Shown: positions 16,308 through 24,046 of the stretch, in pieces
Layout: every line of letters begins with the position of its first letter
Position numbering within the stretch: position 1 is the first letter of the stretch
Assembly: GCF_023566055.1 (NCBI RefSeq)
Contig: NZ_JALIQP010000001.1
Coordinates: forward strand, 248,001-312,000
DNA from: Halosolutus amylolyticus
Lineage (GTDB): Archaea > Halobacteriota > Halobacteria > Halobacteriales > Natrialbaceae
DNA length: 64,000 bases
Reading direction: 5' to 3'
Made by a program: the position numbers and the translations under genes
Notes under the pieces: model-generated
The model's input: the letters and a program-made list of their open reading frames with translations, nothing else
Databases searched by the model: none
What the model was told of the DNA's origin: nothing

Positions 16308-16610
16308 ATGGTCGACAAAGTATTCGACGCGCTCGCTGCTATCCAACGCCGTCGACTGTTAGTCGCCATGTTGGACCACAATCCGCAAGACGTTTCGGAA
16401 CTGTCCGGCGTCCCGTGGAACATCGAGGAGACTGAGGTGGAGACGCTCCAGAAACGCCACGTGCACCTGCCGAAACTGGAAGATTACGGCTATATCGAGT
16501 GGCGTCCGGACGAAGAGGTCGCGGTGAAAGGGCCGCGGTTCGACGAGATCAGACTGGTGCTAGAACTGCTGGACGATCACCGAGACGAACTCCCCGACGG
16601 CTGGTTGTGA
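16308..16610 (+). CDS. Small winged-helix-like regulator
   Basis: 100 residues. VDKVFDALAAIQRRRLLVAML resembles helix 1 of haloarchaeal ArsR-like winged helices, and HVHLPKLEDYGYIEWRPDEEVAVKG resembles the recognition helix and wing. A degenerate middle part (DVSELSGVPWNIEETEVETLQ) replaces the usual turn. The C-terminal helix may dimerise. Target genes unknown; no partner gene is adjacent. A cytoplasmic DNA-binding role is inferred from the fold pattern only. Confidence 0.75.
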   Translation: MVDKVFDALAAIQRRRLLVAMLDHNPQDVSELSGVPWNIEETEVETLQKRHVHLPKLEDYGYIEWRPDEEVAVKGPRFDEIRLVLELLDDHRDELPDGWL

Positions 16611-16970
16611 CGGCGACCGAGACTGGTTCTGACTTCGAGCGTCCGATCGAGTTGCATCCCGTTCGGCAGTGAGTTCTCCGCGGCCGATCCGTCCGACGAT
16701 GTCGAGCGACTGCGCTCGCTGTAGGGGTAGAAACTAGCGAGCCCCGTCGTGGTTGGGCCGTAACGGGACTCGCCACTTACCCCTACCGACCGTAACGCCA
16801 AGTAGCTTGTGTGATTATCTGAGTGAACTGCGTTCGTTCCGAGATTTGGACGGACGACAGTTCGATCACGATTGTCTGGACGGAATTCTGATAGGACAGG
16901 AATACACGAATCCTTTTCCATCCTCAGAGCCTACTTCGCGTGTTCGGATATCCGAATTCGTGGTTGGGCC
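16611..16970. other. Intergenic stretch without a recognisable gene
   Basis: No frame has coding-like composition. The last 120 bases are lower in GC and probably hold the promoter for the TrmB-type gene. Confidence 0.45.
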
Positions 16971-17786
16971 ATGTCACAGGACGAAACTACAGCAGAGGCG
17001 ATTAGTCTACTACAGGAGCTCGGGCTCCAGGAGTACGAAGCACGCTGCTTTATGGCGTTGAACAAGCTTCCCAGCGGAACGGCCAAGGAGATCCACGAGA
17101 TCTCCGACGTTCCGCGCACCCGGGTGTACGACGCCATCCGCGTCCTCGAGTCACAGGGGCTGGTCGAGGTCCAGCACTCGAGTCCGCAGGTGTACCGTGC
17201 CGTCAGCGTCACCGAGGCGACACAGACGCTTCGTCGGAAGTACACCGATCGGATCGAAACGCTCGAGACGCATCTCGAAAATACGGACGTCCAGGACGGT
17301 TCGGGGGACGACGATCGCGTCCAGGAAGTCTGGTCGTTGATCGGCCACGAGGCCATCGAAGCGCGAACGCTCGATCTCATCGACGAGGCGGACTCCGAAA
17401 TCGCACTCATCGTCGTCGACGAGGAGATCCTCACTGAACCGCTGTTCGACGGCTTGCAAGAGGCGGGGAACCGAAACATCTCGATTCTGCTCGGCGGACA
17501 GACGGAGGCGGTCACCGAGACGCTGGGGAGGCAACTCCCCAATCTCCGCATCTTCGAAACGGGTCTCGACTGGCTCACCAGCGGCCGCGGCGACGACGTC
17601 GCGATCAGCCGGATCCTGCTCGTCGATCGCGAAACGCTCCTCGTCGGGTCGTACTATCCGGACGCCGACGGCGCCGAGGCGAAAGAACAGGCGATCTTCG
17701 CGAGCGGACTCGAGAACGGGTTTGTAGTGCTGCTCCGGCGGTTGGTGACGTCCGGGCTGGCCGCGACGCAAGACCCCGGAAAGTGA
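16971..17786 (+). CDS. TrmB-family transcriptional regulator
   Basis: 271 residues from ATG 16971 (MSQDETTAEAISLLQELGL). Residues 8-90 form the TrmB winged helix: LQEYEARCFMALNKLPSG, then AKEIHEISDVPRTRVYDAIRVLES split by the turn. A short coiled coil TDRIETLETHLENTD links it to a C-terminal phospholipase-D-like effector domain (SEIALIVVDEEIL, ISILLGGQTEAV, ILLVDRETLLVGSYYP). Such domains often sense sugars or other small ligands. Target genes are not evident; the neighbours do not form an operon with it. Confidence 0.88.
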   Translation: MSQDETTAEAISLLQELGLQEYEARCFMALNKLPSGTAKEIHEISDVPRTRVYDAIRVLESQGLVEVQHSSPQVYRAVSVTEATQTLRRKYTDRIETLETHLENTDVQDGSGDDDRVQEVWSLIGHEAIEARTLDLIDEADSEIALIVVDEEILTEPLFDGLQEAGNRNISILLGGQTEAVTETLGRQLPNLRIFETGLDWLTSGRGDDVAISRILLVDRETLLVGSYYPDADGAEAKEQAIFASGLENGFVVLLRRLVTSGLAATQDPGK

Positions 17787-18243
17787 CCCCGTGAGCGGAC
17801 GGGTCTCGAGTTTCGATGCCGCGCTCGCCAGAGAGGGGATGACCAACCGTGCGATCGTCTCGTCGCTTCGTCGGGGTCCATCGCGTCATCAAGGTCTCCT
17901 TTCACGGTGCAGAACGTTCTTTCACGCTGGGATAACGCGCTGGCCAGAGGGAGAGCCGTGTCATCGACCCCGGACGCGATCGACCTGCCAGCGTCCTCGA
18001 CGTGAGCCGCCGGCGTGTCCAGTTTCCGGCACGGCACCCGATCGAGCCCGTACAACCCCTGCCTGCAAGCCGAATATTACCGCTTGAACTGTTCCGTAAG
18101 TAGATATAGTACTTATATCATGGTAGATATAATCTCCAATATATGCATTAGTGGATGGTGGCGATCATTGTTGGGCAAATAAGTACTACAAGCTCGGGTT
18201 GGGGCCAGAGGATTTATATCCAGCGACAGAAAGAGTCCGGTCA
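17787..18243. promoter_or_regulatory. Long upstream region with an A/T-rich palindrome
   Basis: The first 280 bases carry nothing recognisable. Near 18103-18119 lies the inverted repeat GATATA-GTACT-TATATC, overlapping two direct copies of GTAGATATA at 18100 and 18123. This could be an operator. TTTATAT at 18213-18219 is about 28 bases before the HalOD1 gene and is its likely TATA box. Confidence 0.5.
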
Positions 18244-18537
18244 ATGCTACTCTCACTCGACCGTTCGGATGCGAACGAGGCCACGTCGCTCAGTTACGAA
18301 GTTATCGCCGCTGTCGCTGAACGGGAAGGGATCGATCCAGTAGAACTCGAACCGCCGGAGTACGATGCACTCTACGATGTCGTCAATCCCGAAGCTCTCG
18401 ATTCACTGTTTGCCCCCCGTCAGAACGGGTCGGACCGATCTACCGGACGCGTCGAGTTCCCCTTCTGTGGCTACGACGTCGTCGTCACGAGCGATGGCGA
18501 GGTCGAACTCTCGAAACAGACACGCGCACAACAGTAA
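18244..18537 (+). CDS. HalOD1-type output-domain protein
   Basis: 97 residues from ATG 18244, chosen because TTTATAT sits 28 bases upstream; a frame from 18151 would add 31 residues across the promoter. SLSYEVIAAVAEREGIDPVEL, then YDVVNPEALDSLF and FPFCGYDVVVTSDGEVEL match the pattern of the HalOD1 domain that haloarchaea use as a stand-alone or sensor-linked output module. Molecular function is not known. A signalling role is inferred from the family. Confidence 0.87.
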   Translation: MLLSLDRSDANEATSLSYEVIAAVAEREGIDPVELEPPEYDALYDVVNPEALDSLFAPRQNGSDRSTGRVEFPFCGYDVVVTSDGEVELSKQTRAQQ

Positions 18538-18557
18538 GCGGCGATCGGAACTGACGC

Positions 18558-18956
18558 TCAGTTCCGATCGCTCTCGATCCGATCCCGCCACGCAGTCGGG
18601 ATCGGTGCTGATCGGCCCGTGTCCCGATCGACGACGACCTGGACCGTCCGGGCCGTCGCCGCAGTTTCGCCGTCAGTACGGATCTCGTACTCCATCGGGA
18701 GGCTCGAGTCGCCGAGTTCCGGAATCCGCATGGCCACGGTGACGTCCTGCTCGGCCTCGATCGGGCGGACGTAGTCGATTTCGAGGGACGCCAGCACGGT
18801 GTCGGCCTCGACCAGCGAGACGCCGACGACGTCCAGGAAGTACGCCTGTCGGGCCTGTTCGAGGTACGTCGCGTAGACTGCGTTGTTGACGTGACCCATG
18901 AAGTCGACGTCTCGAAGTCGGACGTCGACGGCCGTCTCGTAGGAGTAGTCGGTCAT
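18558..18956 (-). CDS. Acyl-CoA thioesterase, hot-dog fold (4HBT-like)
   Basis: 132 residues from ATG 18956 (MTDYSYETAVDVRLRDVD). The active-site block RDVDFMGHVNNAVYATYLEQ is classic for the YbgC/4-hydroxybenzoyl-CoA thioesterase group, with the catalytic aspartate before the HVNN turn. The remaining strands (VLASLEIDYVRPIEAEQDV and TARTVQVVVD) complete the hot dog. It hydrolyses an acyl-CoA; the acyl group cannot be told. An upstream frame to 19607 was ignored because it runs through the neighbouring gene. Confidence 0.9.
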   Translation of the reverse strand: MTDYSYETAVDVRLRDVDFMGHVNNAVYATYLEQARQAYFLDVVGVSLVEADTVLASLEIDYVRPIEAEQDVTVAMRIPELGDSSLPMEYEIRTDGETAATARTVQVVVDRDTGRSAPIPTAWRDRIESDRN

Positions 18957-19072
18957 GTTCGCGGGGATAGGGAGTCGACCACCGTATATGTGGTGACGAC
19001 CGAACCGCTCGCCGGCCGGACCAGTCCTGGACGCGTCGGACCGGGGACCAACCAGTCGCGATACGACCCCGA

Positions 19073-19825
19073 TCAGGCGTCGAGCCGTGCGGCTTCGAAG
19101 ACGGTTTCGTGAAGTCGATCCGAGACGATCTCCGTCAGCGGCTCCATGTTCACCGTGTCGGCCCGGTTGTACTCGACGAGCGTCTCGAGCGCCCCGTCGT
19201 CGCCCCGTTCGTACTCGTGCCAGAGTCGAACGGCGTCGCGGCCGCTGAGTTCCGGCATGTCCCGATCGATCCCCAGTTCCCGCTCGATCGCTTTGAGGCC
19301 GCCGTCCAGTCCCAGTTTCTTGCACGGGTACATGAGGTCGAGATGCGGTACCGTGACGTCGACGTCGAAACAGGTCTCGAGGAACGGGACGTCGAACCGC
19401 TGGCCGTTGAACGTGACCAGCAAGGAGGCCTCCGCCAGTTCGTTGGCGAGTCGCCGGGCCGTGAGATCCCGGTCCTTCACGAAGGTGGTCGTCTCGCCGT
19501 CGCGGTGGCACGTGACCGTCGTGACGTCCTCGCAACTGGCGTCCAGTCCGGTCGTCTCGATGTCCAGGAAGCAGGTGTCGTCCCTGACGTTCTCGTAGAG
19601 TCGCCACCGGCTCGCGGCCGGCAGTGCCTCCGCGAAGGGGGCGACGTCACCGCGCGCGAGGTGGTCCCGACCCTCGTCGATGAAGGCCTCGATTCGATCG
19701 GCGAGCGTCGGTCCGACGACACTGCCGTCGAACTCGTCCCAGTGTGTAACCCCGTGTTCCCACAGTCGACGTTCGGTAACCTCGCCGACGCCCTGGACGG
19801 GAATGAAACTGTTCTCGATTCGCAC
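19073..19825 (-). CDS. RNase H-like exonuclease (DEDD, YprB-type) with N-terminal HhH
   Basis: 250 residues from GTG 19825 (MRIENSFIPVQGVGEVTE). The first 45 residues form a helix-hairpin-helix-like unit (IPVQGVGEVTERRLWEHGV). The nuclease domain begins at CFLDIETTGLDAS, the DxE motif, continues with LLVTFNGQRFDVPFLE and ends with VEYNRADTVNMEPL, carrying the last acidic residue. It probably degrades or trims nucleic acid in the cytoplasm. A TATA-like TTTTTATCGG lies about 27 bases upstream, which supports the GTG. The longer frame upstream runs through tandem repeats and was rejected. Confidence 0.85.
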   Translation of the reverse strand: MRIENSFIPVQGVGEVTERRLWEHGVTHWDEFDGSVVGPTLADRIEAFIDEGRDHLARGDVAPFAEALPAASRWRLYENVRDDTCFLDIETTGLDASCEDVTTVTCHRDGETTTFVKDRDLTARRLANELAEASLLVTFNGQRFDVPFLETCFDVDVTVPHLDLMYPCKKLGLDGGLKAIERELGIDRDMPELSGRDAVRLWHEYERGDDGALETLVEYNRADTVNMEPLTEIVSDRLHETVFEAARLDA

Positions 19826-19865
19826 ACCTGAATCGGCGTCCGGAACCGATAAAAACGCCTCGATC

Positions 19866-19993
19866 GCGCGGTTCGGAGCGTGCGCGGTTCGGGGCGTACG
19901 CGGTTCGGAGCGTACGCGGTTCGGAGCGTACGCGGTTCGGAGCGTACGCGGTTCGGAGCGTACGCGGTTCGGAGCGTACGCGGTTCGGAGCGA
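19866..19993. repeat. Tandem array of eight 16-bp units
   Basis: Eight consecutive copies of RCGCGGTTCGGRGCGT, with phase markers GGTTCGG at 19870, 19886, 19902 and every 16 bases to 19982. The middle five are identical. 16 bp is not a multiple of 3, so frames across it cycle and do not form a real protein. It lies 40 bases upstream of the nuclease start. Confidence 0.93.
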
Positions 19994-19998
19994 ACGAA

Positions 19999-20106
19999 GT
20001 GAGCGAGAACCGCGGATGCGAACGGGGAGCACTGCGACCCGTGAGCCGCGACGTGAGCGAGAACCGCGGATGCGAACGGGGAGCACTGCGACCCGTGAGC
20101 CGCAAC
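19999..20106. repeat. Direct duplication of a 54-bp unit
   Basis: Two adjacent copies (19999-20052 and 20053-20106) identical at 53 of 54 positions, each beginning GTGAGCGAGAACCGCGGATG and ending near GTGAGCCGC. The near identity points to a recent duplication. It follows the 16-bp array directly and ends 8 bases before the stop of the next gene. Confidence 0.93.
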
Positions 20107-20113
20107 CGATCGA

Positions 20114-21823
20114 CTACTCCTCGCCGCTGTTGTCCGAGAGGTACAGCGTCCGATCGATGATGCTGACGGCGGCTTCCCCCCACTGCTGGACCGCGGTGCC
20201 GTCCGACGCCGGAATCTCGATCACGATCCGCCGCTGCCCGATCGTCACGTCGCCGTCCGGCGTCGAGTCCTGGTCCGCGTAACTCCGCATCTGGTAGGTG
20301 AGGAGGCGCTCGGTCGAGCCGCTGATGTCGACGGTGTCGGCGTCGAACTCGAACGTCAGGATCGCCCCGTCGCCGTCGGTCTCGGCCGTCACGTCGAACC
20401 GGTGGCTCGACAGCTCCGGCGTCGGGGCGTCCTCGTTCATCGTGTCGACGGCTTCCTCGACCGGAACGTCCGCTCGCTCCTCGTCGAACTCGGACACGTC
20501 CTCGAAGTCGAACCCGGATGCATCGGTATCCAGCGGCCGGGACGAGGACTCCCGGTCGGGATCGGTGTCCCCCTCGCTCGCGTCGGTCGGTTCGTCCGTC
20601 CCAGGGTCGGCGACTGGTGTGTCGTCCGATCGGTCTTCCGATACCTGTTCGTTCGATTCGTCCGACTCGCGTCCGTCCATCGCGTCGTCCCCGGCATCGT
20701 CGTCGGTCTCGTCGTACGACAGGACCGCGCCGTCGGCCGGGCCACCATCGTCCGTCCGCGTGGTCGACTCGTCGGCGGTTTCGTCGGTTATCGCCTCGAC
20801 TTCCTCCGTTATCGCTCCTCGCTCACCGGTTGCGTCGCTCGATTCGTCGGTCGATGTCGCCGCTGTGGCGCCGTCCCCGGCGTCGTTCGATCCAGCAGTC
20901 GACGCGTCGCTCCCGTCGTCCTCGGCGTCGGCGTCGTCCCCGGACCGACCGGTCCGTGAGGTCGTCGCCGCGTCGCCGTCCGACGACGAGTCGTCGCGAC
21001 CCTCTTCCAACTCGGTCGTCGAGTCCGAGGGCGCCGACTCCGGCGGGCCTGCCGCGATGATCTCCGACTCGTCGATCGTCCGTTCCGAGCCGTCCGTGAG
21101 TTCGCCCGCGATTTCTGGCTGGACCTCGCCGACCGCCGCCCAGTCGATCGGCGTCGCGTACCAGGGAGTCCGATCGGCGGGCGTGGCGAATCGATCGCGA
21201 TTGCGTTCGACGAGCGGATCCGTCGGCGTCTCCTCGGTCGGTTCCGACTCGTCCTCGACGTCCGGACCGGTCTCCTCGGGCGTGGATGCGTCGTCCTGTA
21301 CTCCGTCCGACGCCGCCGCCTCGTGGACGGCTTCCGTCTCCTCCATCGCGTCGTCTTCGGCGGCGTCTCCGTCCGGTTCCGTCGCCTCGTCCGATCCGTT
21401 CTCCGCCGACGGGGGGTGCTGTGGTGGTTGCTCGCCACTTTGCTGGGCGTGCGGTGCCTGCGGGCGTCCGGCCGCCCGGGACCCCTGTGGCTGTGCCTGG
21501 CCCCGGGCTGGCCCGGACTGGGGCTGTGCCTGGCCCTGGGACTGCTGGGGTGCCTGTGCTTGCGTCGCTCCAGGTGCGGAACTGATCGTCCCGCCGCCGC
21601 TCAGGTGCAGTTGCGTCCCACCACCGCCGGTCGAGACGCCATCCAGCGAGTGGCCGATATCCGTCAGGTTGTCGTCGATACTGTCTTCCAGTTTGTCGAC
21701 CTTGTCACCCACGCTCCGGAGTGCGAGGGCGACGTCCCAGAGAACGACGACGCCGAAGAACATGAGCGCGAGAAATACAGTCACCGCCGTCCCCACGAGC
21801 AGCTGAACGTCAACCTCGACCAT
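20114..21823 (-). CDS. Membrane-anchored protein with long acidic disordered linker
   Basis: 569 residues. Residues 8-33 form one membrane helix (VGTAVTVFLALMFFGVVVLW), followed by a short coiled coil LRSVGDKVDKLEDSIDDNL. Residues about 65-120 are rich in Q, P, A and G; residues 120-440 are dominated by D, E, S and T and are certainly disordered. The last 100 residues look folded (HRFDVTAETDGDGAILTFEF, RLLTYQMRSYAD). The C-terminal domain is the part most likely to be conserved. Function unknown; the layout suggests a membrane tether presenting a domain on a long arm. Confidence 0.8.
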   Translation of the reverse strand: MVEVDVQLLVGTAVTVFLALMFFGVVVLWDVALALRSVGDKVDKLEDSIDDNLTDIGHSLDGVSTGGGGTQLHLSGGGTISSAPGATQAQAPQQSQGQAQPQSGPARGQAQPQGSRAAGRPQAPHAQQSGEQPPQHPPSAENGSDEATEPDGDAAEDDAMEETEAVHEAAASDGVQDDASTPEETGPDVEDESEPTEETPTDPLVERNRDRFATPADRTPWYATPIDWAAVGEVQPEIAGELTDGSERTIDESEIIAAGPPESAPSDSTTELEEGRDDSSSDGDAATTSRTGRSGDDADAEDDGSDASTAGSNDAGDGATAATSTDESSDATGERGAITEEVEAITDETADESTTRTDDGGPADGAVLSYDETDDDAGDDAMDGRESDESNEQVSEDRSDDTPVADPGTDEPTDASEGDTDPDRESSSRPLDTDASGFDFEDVSEFDEERADVPVEEAVDTMNEDAPTPELSSHRFDVTAETDGDGAILTFEFDADTVDISGSTERLLTYQMRSYADQDSTPDGDVTIGQRRIVIEIPASDGTAVQQWGEAAVSIIDRTLYLSDNSGEE

Positions 21824-22083
21824 GTGTTACTCTCTAATCGGATAGGTCGTTCGATAATAATGCTTGTGCCACAACACCAATACTGCTGGAGCGACACCGT
21901 CAGGAGACGGTGGGAGACACGCCTTCTGTACCGATCTCTTGTCGTTCGATTGATCCGAACGCTGACGCTCGTCGCCGCCGATCGACGGCGGACGAGATTC
22001 GATCTCGAAGAACCGATCGGCTATCGTAGCCACTACAAGTCAGGGCACGCCCGATCGCCCAGTCGTCCTGTGATCGGTGTATT

Positions 22084-22803
22084 TCAGTGGCGACGATCGA
22101 GGGAGATCCAGTCCGTCGACGTCTCCTGATCGCGGAGGTACCATCGCTGTTCGTATCGGTCGTCCCGTGCTCGAACCTCGACGATCGCGTCGAACAGCGG
22201 TTCCAGGAGGTTGACGGCATCGTGATCACGATCGAGGGGCAGATGGTAGTGGCCCATCCCGTCGACGTGATCGACGCGCGACGTCGCCAGGTGGAGCAAC
22301 CGGAACACGTGTTCGGCGGCGTATTCCTGCAAGAGTGGGACGAGAGAATCTACACAGACGCGCAGTTCTGACGGGGCGAGTCCGTCGGCAGTGTCGTCCA
22401 GTTCGTCGATCGTTTCGACGATTTCGATGCCGAGCGTGCCGAGGTTCGAGGCTGCCGGAACCGTCGGGTCGTCCGCCGACGGATTCAACTCGGAGCAATC
22501 GATCGTCCAGGCCGACTCGACGGTCCCGCCGCTCCCGTGGGACGTGCTGCGTGTATCGCTGTTCGTGACGAACAACCGGTAGCGCGGACCGGGGTCAGTA
22601 TCGCCCAGTAGTCGGTGACAGACGGCATCGTGAGCGTCCGCAGTGTCGGCCCCGACGACAAGTATGTTACTCCCCTCCCGTTTGAGCGTGGCCAGTTCGT
22701 TCGCAAACGTCGCGCTCTCCGGTGCGACTCCCCCTGGATCGCGTTCCATCCGTTTTTGACGGACAAACTGAACTGCAATAAATATTGCGGCCAACGCTAC
22801 CAC
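22084..22803 (-). CDS. Haloarchaeal P-loop-like protein with N-terminal membrane helix (DUF7504-like)
   Basis: 239 residues from GTG 22803. The first 15 residues are hydrophobic (VALAAIFIAVQFV), followed by basic RQKR. The body begins NILVVGADTADAHDAVCHRLLG, the place of a Walker-type loop but without GKT, and continues with WTIDCSELNPS and LGIEIVETIDELDD; these resemble the KaiC/RecA-like DUF7504 group from memory. LRVCVDSLVPLLQEYAAEHVF would be the Walker B strand. Nucleotide binding is doubtful because the loop lacks the lysine. Same strand as the tethered acidic protein downstream, 260 bases apart. Confidence 0.65.
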   Translation of the reverse strand: MVALAAIFIAVQFVRQKRMERDPGGVAPESATFANELATLKREGSNILVVGADTADAHDAVCHRLLGDTDPGPRYRLFVTNSDTRSTSHGSGGTVESAWTIDCSELNPSADDPTVPAASNLGTLGIEIVETIDELDDTADGLAPSELRVCVDSLVPLLQEYAAEHVFRLLHLATSRVDHVDGMGHYHLPLDRDHDAVNLLEPLFDAIVEVRARDDRYEQRWYLRDQETSTDWISLDRRH

Positions 22804-22886
22804 GGAAATACGCCAGTACTATCGAGTATCGATCGACCGCCCGTCCCGATCGGCCGGCTTTTGGGACCGGGGTCCGTACGTGGGAT

Positions 22887-23690
22887 ATGGTCGACCAGGA
22901 CGAGGACGAACTCGCCGAGGCGATGCGCGAGCTCACGCGGACGATCGACGACCTCCGATCGGAACTCGACGACTCGCGTCGACGCTCGCCGTTTCGGCCG
23001 CCGACTCCCCGGCCCCCGACGCCGGGAGACCTCCTGCGGCTGACGGACGAAGTCGCGGTGCCGGCCCTGCTCGCCGCGCTCGAGGCCAGCGTTCGCACGC
23101 TCGAGGCGTTCCAGCGCGGGCTCAAGATCGTCCGCACGGAACGGGAGGTCCGCGGTCGGGTCCGGGACCACTCCGGGGTCGATACCACGAGCGATCGCGC
23201 GGGCGAACTCCGCCGGACCACGCTCTCGCAGCTCGATACCGTGCTGGGGGAACTCCAGCGTGCGGTTTCGGAGGGGACGCTCCCCGCCGACGAGGAGGCC
23301 CGCGACCTCCTCTCGGAGGCCCGCGAGTTGCGTGACGACGTCGACAGGCGACTGCGGGGGACCGCCGCCGATCGCGGCAGTGAGAACGAGACGATCGAGA
23401 TCGACATCGATTCGAGCGAGGACGAGGCGGACGACGTCACAGTCACGGACGACGACGCGAACGCGGCGGTGGACGTCGACGCCGAACTCGAGACGCTGAA
23501 AGACCAGTACTCGCCGTCCGCGCCGGACGGTGAGGCGACCCCGGACGACGGACCCGACGCAACTTCGGACGACGGTCCCGACGGTGACGAGCACGACGTC
23601 ACCGACGGATCGGACGATGAGGCCGACTCGGACGACGATGAATCGCCCGTCGACGGCGACGATCGCGAAAACGACGGCGAAAGCCCCTAG
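22887..23690 (+). CDS. Helical protein with acidic disordered tail
   Basis: 267 residues from ATG 22887 (MVDQDEDELAEAMRELT). Residues 5-35 form a coiled coil, then a proline-rich turn (RPPTPRPPTPGD), then a helical region 50-165 (VPALLAALEASVRTLEAFQ, LSQLDTVLGELQRAV). The last 90 residues are mostly D, E, G and S. It looks like a haloarchaeal family of unknown function. It diverges from the DUF7504-like gene, and its stop codon shares a CTAG with the stop of the gene on the other strand. Confidence 0.78.
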   Translation: MVDQDEDELAEAMRELTRTIDDLRSELDDSRRRSPFRPPTPRPPTPGDLLRLTDEVAVPALLAALEASVRTLEAFQRGLKIVRTEREVRGRVRDHSGVDTTSDRAGELRRTTLSQLDTVLGELQRAVSEGTLPADEEARDLLSEARELRDDVDRRLRGTAADRGSENETIEIDIDSSEDEADDVTVTDDDANAAVDVDAELETLKDQYSPSAPDGEATPDDGPDATSDDGPDGDEHDVTDGSDDEADSDDDESPVDGDDRENDGESP

Positions 23691-24046
23691 ATCGGCTCGA
23701 ACCGGTAGCCGTCCCAGTCCTGGCTCTCGGGCTCCCTGATGCCCGCGCCGGGCTCGCGGAGCTCCTCCTCGTAGACCGGCCGCACCTCGTCGCCCGTCTC
23801 GACGTCACCCGTCGTGAGCTGGACGATCGCGCGGACCGATTCACCTTCGATATCGAACTCGACGATCGCGAGATGGTTCGGCTCGCGCACGCCGGGCGGC
23901 GTCGCGGTCGAGGTCGTCCAGGTGACGACCTCGGCGGTGTACTCGCTCAGATCGATCGTCTCTACCGGTTCCGCGCCGTCGGGGCCGCGCGGGTGGCCGG
24001 GGTAGCTGATCGAGCCGTTGTCGTACCGCGTCGCTTCCATCGTCAT
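23687..24046 (-). CDS. DUF35 OB-fold partner of thiolase
   Basis: 119 residues. The start overlaps the thiolase stop as ATGA. HLAIVEFDIEGESVRAIVQLTTGDVETGDEVRPVYEE in two blocks is the acyl-CoA-associated OB fold of DUF35 proteins. The usual N-terminal zinc ribbon (four cysteines) is absent. In archaea such proteins bind thiolase and, in some species, HMG-CoA synthase, channelling acetoacetyl-CoA. Its coupling to a thiolase fits. The stop codon overlaps that of the convergent gene within a single CTAG. Confidence 0.82.
   Translation of the reverse strand: MTMEATRYDNGSISYPGHPRGPDGAEPVETIDLSEYTAEVVTWTTSTATPPGVREPNHLAIVEFDIEGESVRAIVQLTTGDVETGDEVRPVYEEELREPGAGIREPESQDWDGYRFEPI

Noticed and set aside
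19826-20086. N-terminal extension of the nuclease with repeated RSEPRTLRTAYAP-like peptides
   Set aside because: It is simply the translation of the 16-bp tandem array; a TATA-like box and a GTG fix the start at 19825.
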